A stretch of 64,000 bases of DNA from Lachnospiraceae bacterium (GTDB taxonomy: Bacteria > Bacillota > Clostridia > Lachnospirales > Lachnospiraceae): contig CAJTFX010000001.1 in NCBI GenBank assembly GCA_910575555.1, positions 186,001 to 250,000 on the forward strand, written 5' to 3'. A model generated the notes under the pieces. That model did no database searches. It was not told where the DNA came from and saw nothing but the letters and a program-made list of their open reading frames with translations. Positions 52,181 through 64,000 of the stretch are shown here, piece by piece. Position 1 is the stretch's first letter, and the number at the start of each line of letters is the position of its first letter. A program made the position numbers and the translations under genes.

Positions 52181-52203
52181 TTATTACTCCGGCGGTTAAA
52201 TAT
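52181..52203 (+). repeat. Intergenic palindrome-family repeat, copy B
   Basis: Identical over 23 bases to 17393-17415; located between convergent stop codons. Confidence 0.75.
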
Positions 52204-52233
52204 GTTAAATTAATCACTCATGCATTCCTGAAT

Positions 52234-53673
<1,440 letters not shown>

Positions 53674-53740
53674 TTATATTCTGATTTATATTTCATCCAT
53701 TGTGGTGTTTATTTTCCTGTTCCTCTTCCATTCTCCATTG

Positions 53741-55762
<2,022 letters not shown>

Positions 55763-55885
55763 TTATTTTATGAAGGTTTGGCCATCCTGCGCAGCATCCT
55801 GCATAAATCCGGCCCAAAGAAGCCTGCCGCTGTTTTTGCATTCTGCACATTTTGTCACCATCCTGGCATACCTGGTTATGTTTTC

Positions 55886-56731
55886 TTACTTTCCGGTTTT
55901 ATGAATTACCCGTTCAATATGAATTGTAAGATAAAGCTGCTCATCCTTTAACAGCCTGTAATTATATTTTTTCTCGATAAATTGTGATATTTTTTCCACG
56001 CACCGGAAAGTATCCGGATATTTTTCTTTGATCACCGCCCACAAATCATCATTGTCATCCTCTTCATAGAGCTTGCGTTCCGCCAGCCGTTTGGCAAAAA
56101 ACTTCAGATGTGTGATAAACCGGTAATAATATACATCATCTTCATCAAAGGCAACATGAAAGTAATATCTTACAATATTCAATATTTCCTGCATAATACG
56201 GGTGATTTCGTACATATTATGCATCTTTTCCTCGTCCATCTGGGCATTTGCCAGATGCAGGGCAATAAATCCCGCTTCATCCTCCGGCAGCTTTACGCTG
56301 CATTTTTCTTCTATCAGCTCCAATGCCCACAATCCAATCTGGTATTCTTCTTTATAAAACTTCCGGATATCCCACTGCAGAATATTTTTCACCGTAATTC
56401 CTTCCAGAAACCGGACAATGGAAGTATGTACATGATCTATCAGGGAAATATACACCATGTCGTTCATTTTATTCCCCAGACGTGTTTTGGCCTCTGCAAT
56501 AATCTCTTCCCCCAATGCCATATGCTCCATAGGAACATCCTGTATCAGCGTTTGGAATTTATGGTTTGCTTCAGCCCCGGACAATTCAAAAATCTTCTCC
56601 ACCTGCTCTTTGGAAATTTCATCTCCGGCTCCCTTCTTAAAGCAGATTCCCTTTCCCATCACAATCTTTTCCTGTCCCTTTTCGTCTGAGACAACTGCGG
56701 CATTATTATTCAGAGCTTTTCGAATCTTCAT
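55886..56731 (-). CDS. licT: BglG/LicT-family transcription antiterminator
   Basis: 281 residues. RNA-binding CAT domain at 1-56 (MKIRKALNNNAAVVSDEKGQEKIVMGKGICFKKGAGDEI) then two PRD domains with phosphorylatable histidines (YISLIDHVHTSIVRFLEG, FIALHLANAQ, YLTIHIERV). Binds its RAT RNA in the leader just upstream and prevents terminator folding when the sugar is present. Start at ATG 56731 preceded by AGAGGTGGG; a GTG three codons earlier is in frame. Confidence 0.96.
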   Translation of the reverse strand: MKIRKALNNNAAVVSDEKGQEKIVMGKGICFKKGAGDEISKEQVEKIFELSGAEANHKFQTLIQDVPMEHMALGEEIIAEAKTRLGNKMNDMVYISLIDHVHTSIVRFLEGITVKNILQWDIRKFYKEEYQIGLWALELIEEKCSVKLPEDEAGFIALHLANAQMDEEKMHNMYEITRIMQEILNIVRYYFHVAFDEDDVYYYRFITHLKFFAKRLAERKLYEEDDNDDLWAVIKEKYPDTFRCVEKISQFIEKKYNYRLLKDEQLYLTIHIERVIHKTGK

Positions 56732-56786
56732 ATTGCCCACCTCTTTTCAGATTATAGTTCACACAGCAGGTTTCGTTCCGAAATAG

Positions 56787-56861
56787 AAAAAACCTATATG
56801 AAAAATTCATACGGAAAAAACAGATCTCTTACTGTTTCCGTATCAATTCTGCATATAGGTT
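56787..56861 (-). terminator. Conditional terminator in the licT leader
   Basis: AACCTATATG (56791-56800) pairs with CATATAGGTT (56852-56861), extended by an inner stem between 56810-56821 and 56832-56842 (CCGTAT/ATACGG, CTGTTT/AAACAG). T6 follows at 56792 down to 56787. Its 5' arm overlaps the 3' end of the RAT sequence, so the two folds are exclusive. Confidence 0.8.
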
Positions 56862-56886
56862 TAGCTTGCCTGCGCAATCACTATCC
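56856..56886 (-). promoter_or_regulatory. RAT antiterminator site for LicT
   Basis: Minus strand GGATAGTGATTGCGCAGG then CAAGCTAAACC, close to the ribonucleic antiterminator consensus GGATTGTTACTGC..GGCA....AACC of the BglG family. Confidence 0.75.
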
Positions 56887-56897
56887 TTTTCCTGGTT

Positions 56898-56927
56898 ATA
56901 GTACTGCATTTTTCAGAAAAAGTCAAT
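56898..56927 (-). promoter_or_regulatory. bgl operon promoter
   Basis: TTGACT, 17-nt spacer, TACTAT (56898-56903) on the minus strand, immediately before the RAT sequence. Confidence 0.6.
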
Positions 56928-57000
56928 GACTGATTCTGCTGTCATTGACTTTCTCTGTTTTCTCCAAAAATATCATTATAAATTTGGTAATTCTGCCAAA

Positions 57001-57081
57001 ATAATACTCCGGCGTTTAAATACTGCAGCAGATGAATGTTTGAGCAAGTAAGACGCTGTGATATTTAACTGCCGAGGTAAT
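57001..57081. repeat. Intergenic palindromic repeat, copy C (long imperfect hairpin)
   Basis: Left arm 57001-57029 and right arm 57053-57081 are imperfect inverted repeats, both resembling the TACTCCGGCGGTTAAATA family (left TACTCCGGCGTTTAAATA; right, inverted, TACCTCGGCAGTTAAATA). It ends 7 nt before the exporter permease stop, so it lies in the 3' UTR of the NatAB operon. Confidence 0.7.
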
Positions 57082-57087
57082 GCATTC

Positions 57088-58278
57088 TTATTTAGAAAAC
57101 ATAACCTTCTCACTGTCAAACATTTTTGTGAGAACCACGACGCCAATTCCTGCATAAAGGACATTGGAAGCCACTGTTACCGCAATATTTACCATATCCG
57201 TATTCAGGGAAAAAATACCGTTCATGCACTGAACGCTGTTATACAGCGGAATTAAAAACCACACCGGCTCTGTTTTGCAGAGGCTTTCCACCATGGAGGT
57301 GACTCCCAGAAGCATGGAAACTACCATAATCGGCGTGACCCATCCGGTGGCTTCTTTCACATTCTTGGCAAAGGCAGACACAATGGAAACCACCGCCACA
57401 ATAACCAGAACTGTGGAAAGAATCACAAGCAGCAGCACCAGATAATCCTGAATGCCATACACATTGGCATTGATCATATCTCCGCCTCCCATCAGCTTCG
57501 GAAGAGACAGCATCATTCCCAGGAAACTGGAAAGGCCGCTTAAAATAGCGATAATGCTCAGACTTATCACTTTTCCCAAAGCCAGATGGCTTCGTTTCAT
57601 GGGCGTAACCAGCAGCGTAGCGATAGTTCCCCGCTCTTTTTCCCCTGCAATGGATTCCGGGGCAATTGCCATGCACCCGCTGAACAGAAATGCCATCATC
57701 AGCATAGGCACCATCATGGAAAATACCTGAGCAGACAAATCCTCCTCTGAAGCCAGATCATATTGATTTCCTTCCGGATTCACATCAAATTTATTGGCCA
57801 GGGCAGATTCATAACTGTCCAACATGCCCTGCATCATCCCATAGGCCGTCTGGGAATCTGTATTGCTGGAATTATAATAAATTTCCACTGCCGGCGCAGG
57901 CTGTCCCGAAGAAACCTGATATTCTGCAACCTCTGCGTCAAAATTTTCCGGAAAAGCAGCCACCAGATGATACTCTCCCTCTCCTTTTGCCAGGGCGTCC
58001 AATGCCTGCTCCTTCTCATCCGCACCCGTCAGCTCTGTGTATTCAAAGGGCGCATCCTGCTCCCATGCCATCTTTATGCTTTCCGGCAGAGCTTCCACCT
58101 GCACGTTCGCTTTAAAATCCTCAGTTCCTTCAAACTGGGAGGAAAATCCCTGGCCCATCAGGGAATACAGGAGATAAATCATGAGTCCGGGCATCAGCAG
58201 CGTGGTTAATACCATACGCCGATCGGTAAAAAAGCGTTTCAGTTCTTTCCTTATCACTGTCATCATATTACTTTTCAT
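57088..58278 (-). CDS. ABC-2 type exporter permease (NatB-like)
   Basis: 396 residues. One N-terminal membrane helix (RRMVLTTLLMPGLMIYLLYSLMG, about 20-42), a large extracytoplasmic loop to about 175, and five or so C-terminal helices including a MERGTIATLLVTPMKRSHL-like GEKERGTIATLLVTP motif, the layout of NatB/ABC-2 permeases. Partner of the ATPase encoded upstream, overlapping it by 11 nt. Start at 58278 follows CAGGTGAG. Substrate unknown: Na+ export, antimicrobial or lipid export are family possibilities. Confidence 0.9.
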   Translation of the reverse strand: MKSNMMTVIRKELKRFFTDRRMVLTTLLMPGLMIYLLYSLMGQGFSSQFEGTEDFKANVQVEALPESIKMAWEQDAPFEYTELTGADEKEQALDALAKGEGEYHLVAAFPENFDAEVAEYQVSSGQPAPAVEIYYNSSNTDSQTAYGMMQGMLDSYESALANKFDVNPEGNQYDLASEEDLSAQVFSMMVPMLMMAFLFSGCMAIAPESIAGEKERGTIATLLVTPMKRSHLALGKVISLSIIAILSGLSSFLGMMLSLPKLMGGGDMINANVYGIQDYLVLLLVILSTVLVIVAVVSIVSAFAKNVKEATGWVTPIMVVSMLLGVTSMVESLCKTEPVWFLIPLYNSVQCMNGIFSLNTDMVNIAVTVASNVLYAGIGVVVLTKMFDSEKVMFSK

Positions 58279-59050
58279 AGGACTCACCTGCTCTTTCTGC
58301 GTAAATATCAAAGAATTTCTCTTCCAGGGATTTTTCTTCTGTTATATGTTCCAGGGTATCGCAAACCACCATGGTTCCGTCTATGATAATGCCCACCCGG
58401 TCGCAGATTTTCTCAATCAGGCTGAAAATATGGGTGGATACCACAATGGTTTTGCCCTGAGCCTTCAGCTCCAGAAGAAAATCTGTCACCACTCTTGCGG
58501 TCAGTACATCCAGGCCGTTGGTAGGCTCGTCAAAAATGATAATATCCGGATTATGGACAATGGAAACCACCAGCGATACTTTCTGTTTCATACCAGTGGA
58601 AAGATTTGCCACTTTCACCTCTGCAAATTTCGAAATCTGAAATTTGTCAAATAATTCCCGTTTCCGCTTTTCAGCGGTTTCTTTCTCCACGCCATGCAAA
58701 TCAGAGAAAAAATCAAAGAGATAATTGGGGGTAAAAAATTCCTCCAGTTTCAATTCACTGGTTAAAAACCCAATCTTTTTCCGCACCTCGCCAGGATTCT
58801 TCACTACGCTGGTGCCGTCCACGAGCACATCTCCCGCATCCGGCGAAATCAGAGAAGCAATCATCCGCAAAGTGGTTGTTTTCCCTGCGCCGTTGGAGCC
58901 CAGAAGTCCGAATACCTCTCCCTGATATGCGGTAAAACTCAGGTGATTTACTGCCACTTTGATTCTTTCCTTCGTTTTCTGGATTTTCTGCTGTTTTGCG
59001 GAAATTTTAAAGGTTTTCTTCAACTCCCGCACCTGTAGTAACTCTTTCAT
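58268..59050 (-). CDS. ABC exporter ATP-binding protein (NatA-like)
   Basis: 260 residues. Walker A GLLGSNGAGKTTTLRM, Q-loop region LTSELKLEEFFTP, signature NLSTGMKQKVSL, Walker B DIIIFDEPTNGLDV and switch His in VVSTHIFS are all present. Energises the adjacent permease. The ATG at 59050 is chosen for AAAGGA six nt upstream. Its promoter shares the operator of the GntR gene at 17.5 kb, the expected regulator type for such exporters. Confidence 0.94.
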   Translation of the reverse strand: MKELLQVRELKKTFKISAKQQKIQKTKERIKVAVNHLSFTAYQGEVFGLLGSNGAGKTTTLRMIASLISPDAGDVLVDGTSVVKNPGEVRKKIGFLTSELKLEEFFTPNYLFDFFSDLHGVEKETAEKRKRELFDKFQISKFAEVKVANLSTGMKQKVSLVVSIVHNPDIIIFDEPTNGLDVLTARVVTDFLLELKAQGKTIVVSTHIFSLIEKICDRVGIIIDGTMVVCDTLEHITEEKSLEEKFFDIYAERAGESYEK

Positions 59051-59071
59051 ATCCATTCCTTTCTTGCTATG

Positions 59072-59123
59072 TATTATTGTACTATTCGTATGATACAATA
59101 AAATAGATTATGGGATCTGTCAA
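59072..59123 (-). promoter_or_regulatory. NatAB promoter with the same operator as the distant GntR gene
   Basis: Minus strand TTGACA (59118-59123), 17-nt spacer, TATTGT (59095-59100), with the dyad ATTGTA...TACAAT at 59076-59099. From four bases before the dyad to ATACATAG the sequence equals the 17.5-kb site except for a 5-base centre and one other base. Confidence 0.8.
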
Positions 59124-59151
59124 GTGACATATTTATCCTGTTTTAAATGCC

Positions 59152-59196
59152 AAAAAGCACAAAATCCCGGATTACTCCGCAGATTTTGCGCTTTTT
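59152..59196 (-). terminator. Terminator of the surface protein gene
   Basis: AAAAAGCACAAAATC (59152-59166) and GATTTTGCGCTTTTT (59182-59196) form a 15-bp stem with one G-U wobble in the minus transcript; T5 ends the stem on either strand, so it may act both ways. It lies 29 nt after the stop codon. Confidence 0.85.
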
Positions 59197-59224
59197 ACTG
59201 GCTCTGGCTACATTTTAACTTCGC

Positions 59225-62200
59225 TTATTTGTCTCCTGTTTTGGGACTTTTTCTTTCCCCGGAATCTTTGCCGCCGGTCTCTGTTTTGGCAAAATCCCCG
59301 GTCAGGCTGGTTTCATTTTTCCGAATGCTTATGGTTTCCCGGCCGGCATGATTATTACCGGAATTTTTTTCTTTTTCACTGTCCGGAACGGTTTTTGACG
59401 TTTGATCATTGGCCTGACTGCCGTCGTTCTGGCTGCCGTCGGTTCCGCTGCCACTGGTCTGACTGTTATCTTCTGAATCTTCTTCCCTTTTATCCTCCTG
59501 CTGCAGATTATCAATGACAACCACGTAATCCGACGCATGGGAGAAAGAAAGGCTTGTGGTTCCGTCTTCTCCGATCTGTCCGGCATTCATGAATTTCAGT
59601 TTCCCATCGCTGTCATAATAATACAGATTTCCGACACCGCCGCTGTTCATGCTGCCCAGATTCAGAATCAAATCTGCCCGGAATCCAAAATTACCGTTAT
59701 GGGTCAGAGAAAGCTGCGTGGTTGGCTTTCCTCCCGCAATGGATGCAACAAGCTGTGAAGGCACTGCATCGGCTCCAATCTTCACTTCCAGATCAATATC
59801 CATCAATTCTGAGGCAAATACCTCATCTCCGCCGATGGACCATCCATAACCGTCTAAATTGAGCACAATGTCCACCGGTTTTCCCTGGATCGCTTCCAGA
59901 ATCTCTTTGGGCACTACGGTAGCTTTCTTCATGTCGATTTGAATGACTGCCCCCGCGTCAGCTTTTTCAACTTCCTCAATAATTTTTGCAATTTCATCTT
60001 CCGAAAGTTTTTCCCCTTTCGGCTGTTCCACTTGTGTTTCTTTCAGCCTGGCGTTGGCTGCAAGTATCTCCCGATCCTCTGTAACTACAATGGATTCTCC
60101 CTTGCTGAAGCCTTCCCAGAGAATATCTTCATATTTCTCGTTTTCATCCGGCAGCGTATAGCTTGAGCCTTTGTCCACAACCACATACTGACAGGCTCCA
60201 TCCGGATACTTCAGCTGTACCACACAGTTGTGGTATTGGGCCTCAAAGCTGATCTTTTTATAATTTCCCAGATCCAGCTGAATGGTGCCTGTCCACTCAG
60301 ACAGCTTTAATCCGTTCAAATGCTCAGCTTCTTTGAATGCGTTTGTGGCTGCTCCCTGAATCTCCGCATCAGAAAGATCCTCTCCCTCCATCAGCATCCA
60401 TTTGCTGCCGCAGGCTTTGCCATCTTTTCCCCGATAAGAATAAGACACTTCCGCAGTAGTCTTTCCATGGTACACTGCCGCCGCATCTATTGCCGTCATT
60501 GGCTGTGACAGAGTTTCTTCGGTATCGGCGGCTGTAAGAATCCAGCCTTTCCAGTTCATACCCTCCGTCTCTTCCGGTTCTTCCAACTGGGCAAGGGCGT
60601 CGCTTACCCTGGTTCCTTCCGGATAAGATTTGGCAATTACTTTCGTAATTTCCCTGCCCCTTTGATCCAGGTATCTGGTATTCCATGCCACCTGGCAGCT
60701 GTTGTATACTGCTTTTACGGACAAATATGCCATTTCTCCTACCACTGCGCTTCCATCACAGCCGTCCTGCAGCTGAAATCCTGCAAAATCTTCTGTTTTG
60801 GCATCTGCCGGCAATTCCAGGAGATCTGTGATTTCCTGATATGTTGTCTCCCGGTCTGCAAATACCGGAAGCATGATTTCCTGAATACCTTTTTCTTCTG
60901 ACAGATATGTCAGGTTGACGTTGGCGCAGCCCTTATCATATCTGGCATAAAAATTACACGTCATGTCTCCCGAGCTTTCAAACAGCAATTCCATATCTCC
61001 GTCTACTTCCCAGTTATGCCATTCATAGTTCCATACCGTATCCACTCCGTCAATGGGTTTTGGAAAAATTCCAAGTTCATTCAGCGTAGCTCTTCTTCCC
61101 ACATGTTCCACCGTTTCAGAAGAAATCAGGGAATTAGGCTGATAACTGCCGTCCTCCATCTGTGCATAACCATAGAAACGGAATGTCACATTCTTAAAAT
61201 CTTCCCGGTAGGTATTTTTTGATTTTACTTTATAATACCAGGGCCTGGTATACTCCCAGCCTGGCTGAAAATCGGTCAGATACGCCCAGTACCCTACACT
61301 GTCTTTAAGCTCCAGACTCGTAAGCGCCCACTCACAGGGGTAGGTGTCCTCCGTAATGGAAATGCTTCCCGTATATTCCTGCGTCTCAGAATTGTATGTC
61401 AAATCAACACGTTCTGAAACGGACACATTGGTTACCTGGGGATGGAAATATGCCACTGCTGAGGGGGAAGGATTTTTCTCCGTTACCTTAATACTGATAT
61501 TTACGGTTTCCCCAGGGCTGACCCACTGGCCGTTTTTGTCTATGGTCAAGCGCTCAATCACCGGACTCTCCGAATCATACCCCTGGGGATCTACGATAAA
61601 ATACCAGGGGCCTTCAGCCAGAATCTCCTCACATTCTGACAGACTGGTGTAATTGAAGTTCTCATCCCGGAGCGTGAGCTCCGCCAGTTCCCATCTCCCA
61701 GGCTCAGTCGTTTTGGTGATATCTATGGTTCCCGCATACTTATGGGCGCTCTCGTTGTATTGCAGACTCACAGATATGGAAGCATAATAGTAGTCTAATT
61801 CCTTCGAGACAAACCTGATGTCCGCATAAGGCGCAGGATTTTGTTCCTCCACCTCCACCTCTATGGATACTCTGCTTCCCGCTTCCACGGTCTGTCCGTT
61901 TTTGTCCAGCCAGATCCCCTTGATCACCGGTCCCTCTGCATCATAAGCATCCGGGGAAACTATATAATATCTGGAAGCATTCTGATGCTCCATTTCATAA
62001 TCTTCCAAATCTGCATAATTTTCATAAGTGTCCTTCACCCATAAAGAAGTAAGCTCCCACCTGCCCGGATACGTGGATTCTATAATTTCAATTTCTCCTG
62101 TGTATTCATCCGTGTCCGCATGGTACCTGAGGGTAACATCCCGGGTGTCTGTCCGATTGGATTCCTGCAGACTGAAACGGGCGGCTCCAACCTCAGCGGG

Positions 62201-63238
62201 ATGCTCCTCCTGTACCTTTACCTTTATCTCAACGGTTTCTCCCGCCTGAACCGTCCGCCCGTTTTCACCGATGTCAATACTCTCAATCACAGGCTTGGTT
62301 TCATCATAATCCTGCTCCACTGTAAACGCCAGTTCTTCCTCCGACCCAATCTCCTTTGGGTCAAAAAACATGCGTTTTCCGGAACTTGTACGTATCCAAA
62401 TATAATTCAGCTCCCATTCTCCCGGATACGTTTGCTCTGCCACCCGGTACTCACCTGATATTATGCCCTTTTCTTCCTGGTAGACAGAATTAATATTCAA
62501 ATCCCTGGATTTCTCTTTATAAATTATGTTCATCTGAACATCCGTAATTTTTTCATTCTCACAGTGGACGTCTGCCGTATAAGTTACACTGTCTCCGGCT
62601 TTTAACGTCTCCCCTTCCTCCTGCATATTTTTCTTCATCTTCAGTCCTGAGAGCGTTACCGTCCCTTCTATTTTTTTAGTCTCTTTGATAAACCAGTAAC
62701 GCTCCTGTCCGTCCTCTTCATATACATTAAAATTCGTGTAATTGCCCTTGGCGTCTTCAGCATAAATGCGTGTAATGCAGTGACGCCCTTCTGACAGCTG
62801 CCCACAGGAGATAGATGAGGTATAGAGATTTCCCTGGCCGCTTTTTTCAAATACCAGATTTCTTATACCGGTATTTGAAGAATACAGTTCTACAGATACC
62901 ACCTGAATATCACTGTCCGCATCATACATCCACAGATTAAAATGAACGGTGGCTGTTTCATCCAAAGTCTGCCCGTTTTCTTCCAATTCAAAGTTCTCAA
63001 TGACCGGGCAATTAATATCGTAGGAATCATCCCGGGGCGTTACAGTATCCTCCTCCAGTCCGTTTTGGAGAAGCATTCCCGGATTTTCTTCCAGTTCCGA
63101 TTCGGATTTCTTTTGTTCCGTTTCTTCGTATTCCATGTTTGAGCCTTCGGCTTCTGCCCCCTGTGTCGGGACCGCCGCTGTCATTGCCATGGAAGCTGCC
63201 AGCAGCAGCCCCAGTAATCTCCTTCCTGATTTTTTCAT
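59225..63238 (-). CDS. Large secreted surface protein with tandem Ig-like modules and terminal SPKTG
   Basis: 1337 residues. Sec signal peptide at 1-28 (LLGLLLAASMAMTAAVPTQGAEA). From about 70 to 680 run five Ig-like beta-sandwich modules of roughly 110-120 residues, each with a PVI(E/K)..I..(E/D)(N)GQ start and a YPG.WEL..L.(V/L)(K/R)D end. Residues 690-1070 hold further beta modules with paired YHNC-like motifs, then a helical segment and a Ser/Gly/Asn-rich stalk. The protein ends RKSPKTGDK. SPKTG is a class B sortase-type recognition sequence, yet the usual hydrophobic span and basic tail are absent. A class B sortase gene is 30 nt upstream. GGGAGGG precedes the ATG. Confidence 0.85.
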   Translation of the reverse strand: MKKSGRRLLGLLLAASMAMTAAVPTQGAEAEGSNMEYEETEQKKSESELEENPGMLLQNGLEEDTVTPRDDSYDINCPVIENFELEENGQTLDETATVHFNLWMYDADSDIQVVSVELYSSNTGIRNLVFEKSGQGNLYTSSISCGQLSEGRHCITRIYAEDAKGNYTNFNVYEEDGQERYWFIKETKKIEGTVTLSGLKMKKNMQEEGETLKAGDSVTYTADVHCENEKITDVQMNIIYKEKSRDLNINSVYQEEKGIISGEYRVAEQTYPGEWELNYIWIRTSSGKRMFFDPKEIGSEEELAFTVEQDYDETKPVIESIDIGENGRTVQAGETVEIKVKVQEEHPAEVGAARFSLQESNRTDTRDVTLRYHADTDEYTGEIEIIESTYPGRWELTSLWVKDTYENYADLEDYEMEHQNASRYYIVSPDAYDAEGPVIKGIWLDKNGQTVEAGSRVSIEVEVEEQNPAPYADIRFVSKELDYYYASISVSLQYNESAHKYAGTIDITKTTEPGRWELAELTLRDENFNYTSLSECEEILAEGPWYFIVDPQGYDSESPVIERLTIDKNGQWVSPGETVNISIKVTEKNPSPSAVAYFHPQVTNVSVSERVDLTYNSETQEYTGSISITEDTYPCEWALTSLELKDSVGYWAYLTDFQPGWEYTRPWYYKVKSKNTYREDFKNVTFRFYGYAQMEDGSYQPNSLISSETVEHVGRRATLNELGIFPKPIDGVDTVWNYEWHNWEVDGDMELLFESSGDMTCNFYARYDKGCANVNLTYLSEEKGIQEIMLPVFADRETTYQEITDLLELPADAKTEDFAGFQLQDGCDGSAVVGEMAYLSVKAVYNSCQVAWNTRYLDQRGREITKVIAKSYPEGTRVSDALAQLEEPEETEGMNWKGWILTAADTEETLSQPMTAIDAAAVYHGKTTAEVSYSYRGKDGKACGSKWMLMEGEDLSDAEIQGAATNAFKEAEHLNGLKLSEWTGTIQLDLGNYKKISFEAQYHNCVVQLKYPDGACQYVVVDKGSSYTLPDENEKYEDILWEGFSKGESIVVTEDREILAANARLKETQVEQPKGEKLSEDEIAKIIEEVEKADAGAVIQIDMKKATVVPKEILEAIQGKPVDIVLNLDGYGWSIGGDEVFASELMDIDLEVKIGADAVPSQLVASIAGGKPTTQLSLTHNGNFGFRADLILNLGSMNSGGVGNLYYYDSDGKLKFMNAGQIGEDGTTSLSFSHASDYVVVIDNLQQEDKREEDSEDNSQTSGSGTDGSQNDGSQANDQTSKTVPDSEKEKNSGNNHAGRETISIRKNETSLTGDFAKTETGGKDSGERKSPKTGDK

Positions 63239-63268
63239 GGTATTATCCCTCCCTATTAAATTTTCACA

Positions 63269-64000
63269 CTACAAAATCAGTACCGCTTCAATTAAAAGGC
63301 GCCTGTCATCCTGCCCGCTATAGCAGGTAGACAGCGTAAGAATTTTGTCGTCTGCTGAAACACTCACTCCTTCCTGAAAATTTCCTGCACAGTTTTTCAC
63401 ATCTTCTATATAGTTCTGAAGCTGAGCGCTGTCGCTGAAAGAATACTCATACGGAATCAATGCATCCGAAAAATCCACCGCTGCAAAGATCTCATATGTA
63501 AGGACTCCATTTGGCGTGTAAATAAAAATCTGTCGGTTTTTATCAAAAAAATCTCTGTTTTCGAATTCATGGAGACCGGTAAACATCTCTCCGTTTTTCA
63601 TGTTATGCCCATAGAGAACCGTAACAGAATCCATAAAATCTTTCTGATTGACCGGCTGGCTGTAAATAGCCCCAGGCAGCCCTTCCTCCAAATCCACCGT
63701 ATGATCCAGATAGTAATTATCATAGAGATCCTCTGTATCACTTTTCTGCAGAACCGGATAATCTATGTTGGTTCCCGGGACGGTGATCCAGGCATAAATA
63801 TCCGGATTCCACTCTTTTAGCATTTCAAAATCAACGGTTACATTTCCAGATTCATCGGTATGCTTCACACTGCCTGCAGCCGAATCCAGGGACAGTTCCA
63901 CAGAAGCTGCGGTATCCCCAAAACCATTCACATTCCCTGTGCGAAGGCTTGCCAGTGAAACTGCCAGGCCGAACATCACAACGATAAGAACGGACCATAC
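63269..64000 (-). CDS. Class B-type sortase (5' end beyond the window)
   Basis: At least 243 residues; the frame stays open to the window edge, where VWSVLIVVMFGLAVSLASL forms the N-terminal membrane anchor, so a few start residues are missing. Sortase core: WITVPGTNIDYPVLQ, catalytic His in VTVLYGHNMKNGEMF, Cys in LTLSTCYSG and Arg in DDRRLLIEAV. The TLSTCYS and long helical insert are typical of class B. Probably anchors the protein encoded immediately downstream, given its SPKTG motif. Confidence 0.9.
   Translation of the reverse strand, partial: VWSVLIVVMFGLAVSLASLRTGNVNGFGDTAASVELSLDSAAGSVKHTDESGNVTVDFEMLKEWNPDIYAWITVPGTNIDYPVLQKSDTEDLYDNYYLDHTVDLEEGLPGAIYSQPVNQKDFMDSVTVLYGHNMKNGEMFTGLHEFENRDFFDKNRQIFIYTPNGVLTYEIFAAVDFSDALIPYEYSFSDSAQLQNYIEDVKNCAGNFQEGVSVSADDKILTLSTCYSGQDDRRLLIEAVLIL

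Noticed and set aside
59152-59224. Frameshifted sortase tail after the SPKTG codons
   Set aside because: All three frames stop within about 30 nt and none is hydrophobic.

Overview
The window reads as a chromosome segment of a low-GC Gram-positive anaerobe of the class Clostridia, most likely a Lachnospiraceae. This rests on family content and gene order: a U32 peptidase, zapA, ruvB, ruvA, miaB run; a yicC-gmk-rpoZ-rimO-pgsA-cinA-rsmD-coaD run; a predicted pyrophosphate-type phosphofructokinase; a class B sortase; BglG/PTS control; and strong AGGAGG ribosome binding sites with TTGACA/TATAAT promoters. Most genes lie on the minus strand. I see no rRNA, tRNA, CRISPR array or complete insertion sequence.

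Layout. 1-7.9 kb: cell-wall and division genes (start of a penicillin-binding protein, an FtsW/RodA-type protein, U32 peptidase, ZapA-like protein) and DNA repair/tRNA modification (ruvB, ruvA, miaB). 7.9-10.1 kb: phosphofructokinase and an orphan LytTR regulator. 10.2-17.5 kb: an AT-rich accessory island with a type II restriction-modification locus whose nuclease gene is frameshifted, two paralogous DUF4367-type membrane proteins around a small secreted protein and a 29-residue hydrophobic peptide, and a RhuM gene between 22-bp inverted repeats. 17.5-28.8 kb: a YtrA-type GntR regulator, two pseudouridine synthases, a YgiQ radical SAM protein, a HAD phosphatase, an AlbA_2/winged-helix regulator, an M23 peptidase, a dipeptidase and a YlbJ-like membrane protein. 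28.1-35.0 kb: the yicC-to-coaD housekeeping operon with a consensus promoter. 35.1-38.4 kb: carB without carA, behind a leader with competing complementary segments. 38.6-40.5 kb: a DUF4258/YgiT toxin-antitoxin-like pair between direct repeats, a decayed clpX fragment and a TipA-type MerR gene. 40.8-52.1 kb: a sugar-acid locus (Zn dehydrogenase, an RbsABC-like transporter with a fused ATPase-permease, a cyclase-family hydrolase, a FadR-type GntR regulator, uxuB, uxuA, AraC regulator). 52.2-56.9 kb: a beta-glucoside operon (licT, PTS EIIBCA, 6-phospho-beta-glucosidase) behind an antiterminator/terminator leader. 57.1-59.1 kb: a NatAB-like ABC exporter. 59.2-64 kb: a 1337-residue Ig-repeat surface protein and a class B sortase.

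How the parts fit together. The uxuA/uxuB products with the Zn dehydrogenase could convert an imported hexonate such as L-gulonate to 2-keto-3-deoxygluconate; this is inference from families. The bgl genes form a self-contained import, hydrolysis and antitermination unit. The most unexpected link is regulatory: the promoter of the lone GntR gene at 17.5 kb and the promoter of the NatAB exporter at 59.1 kb, about 41.5 kb apart, share the same -35/-10 spacing and a nearly identical 34-bp operator block, so the regulator probably controls the distant exporter in trans. A palindromic repeat found near the regulator, at the 3' side of the exporter and once elsewhere may record how they were separated.
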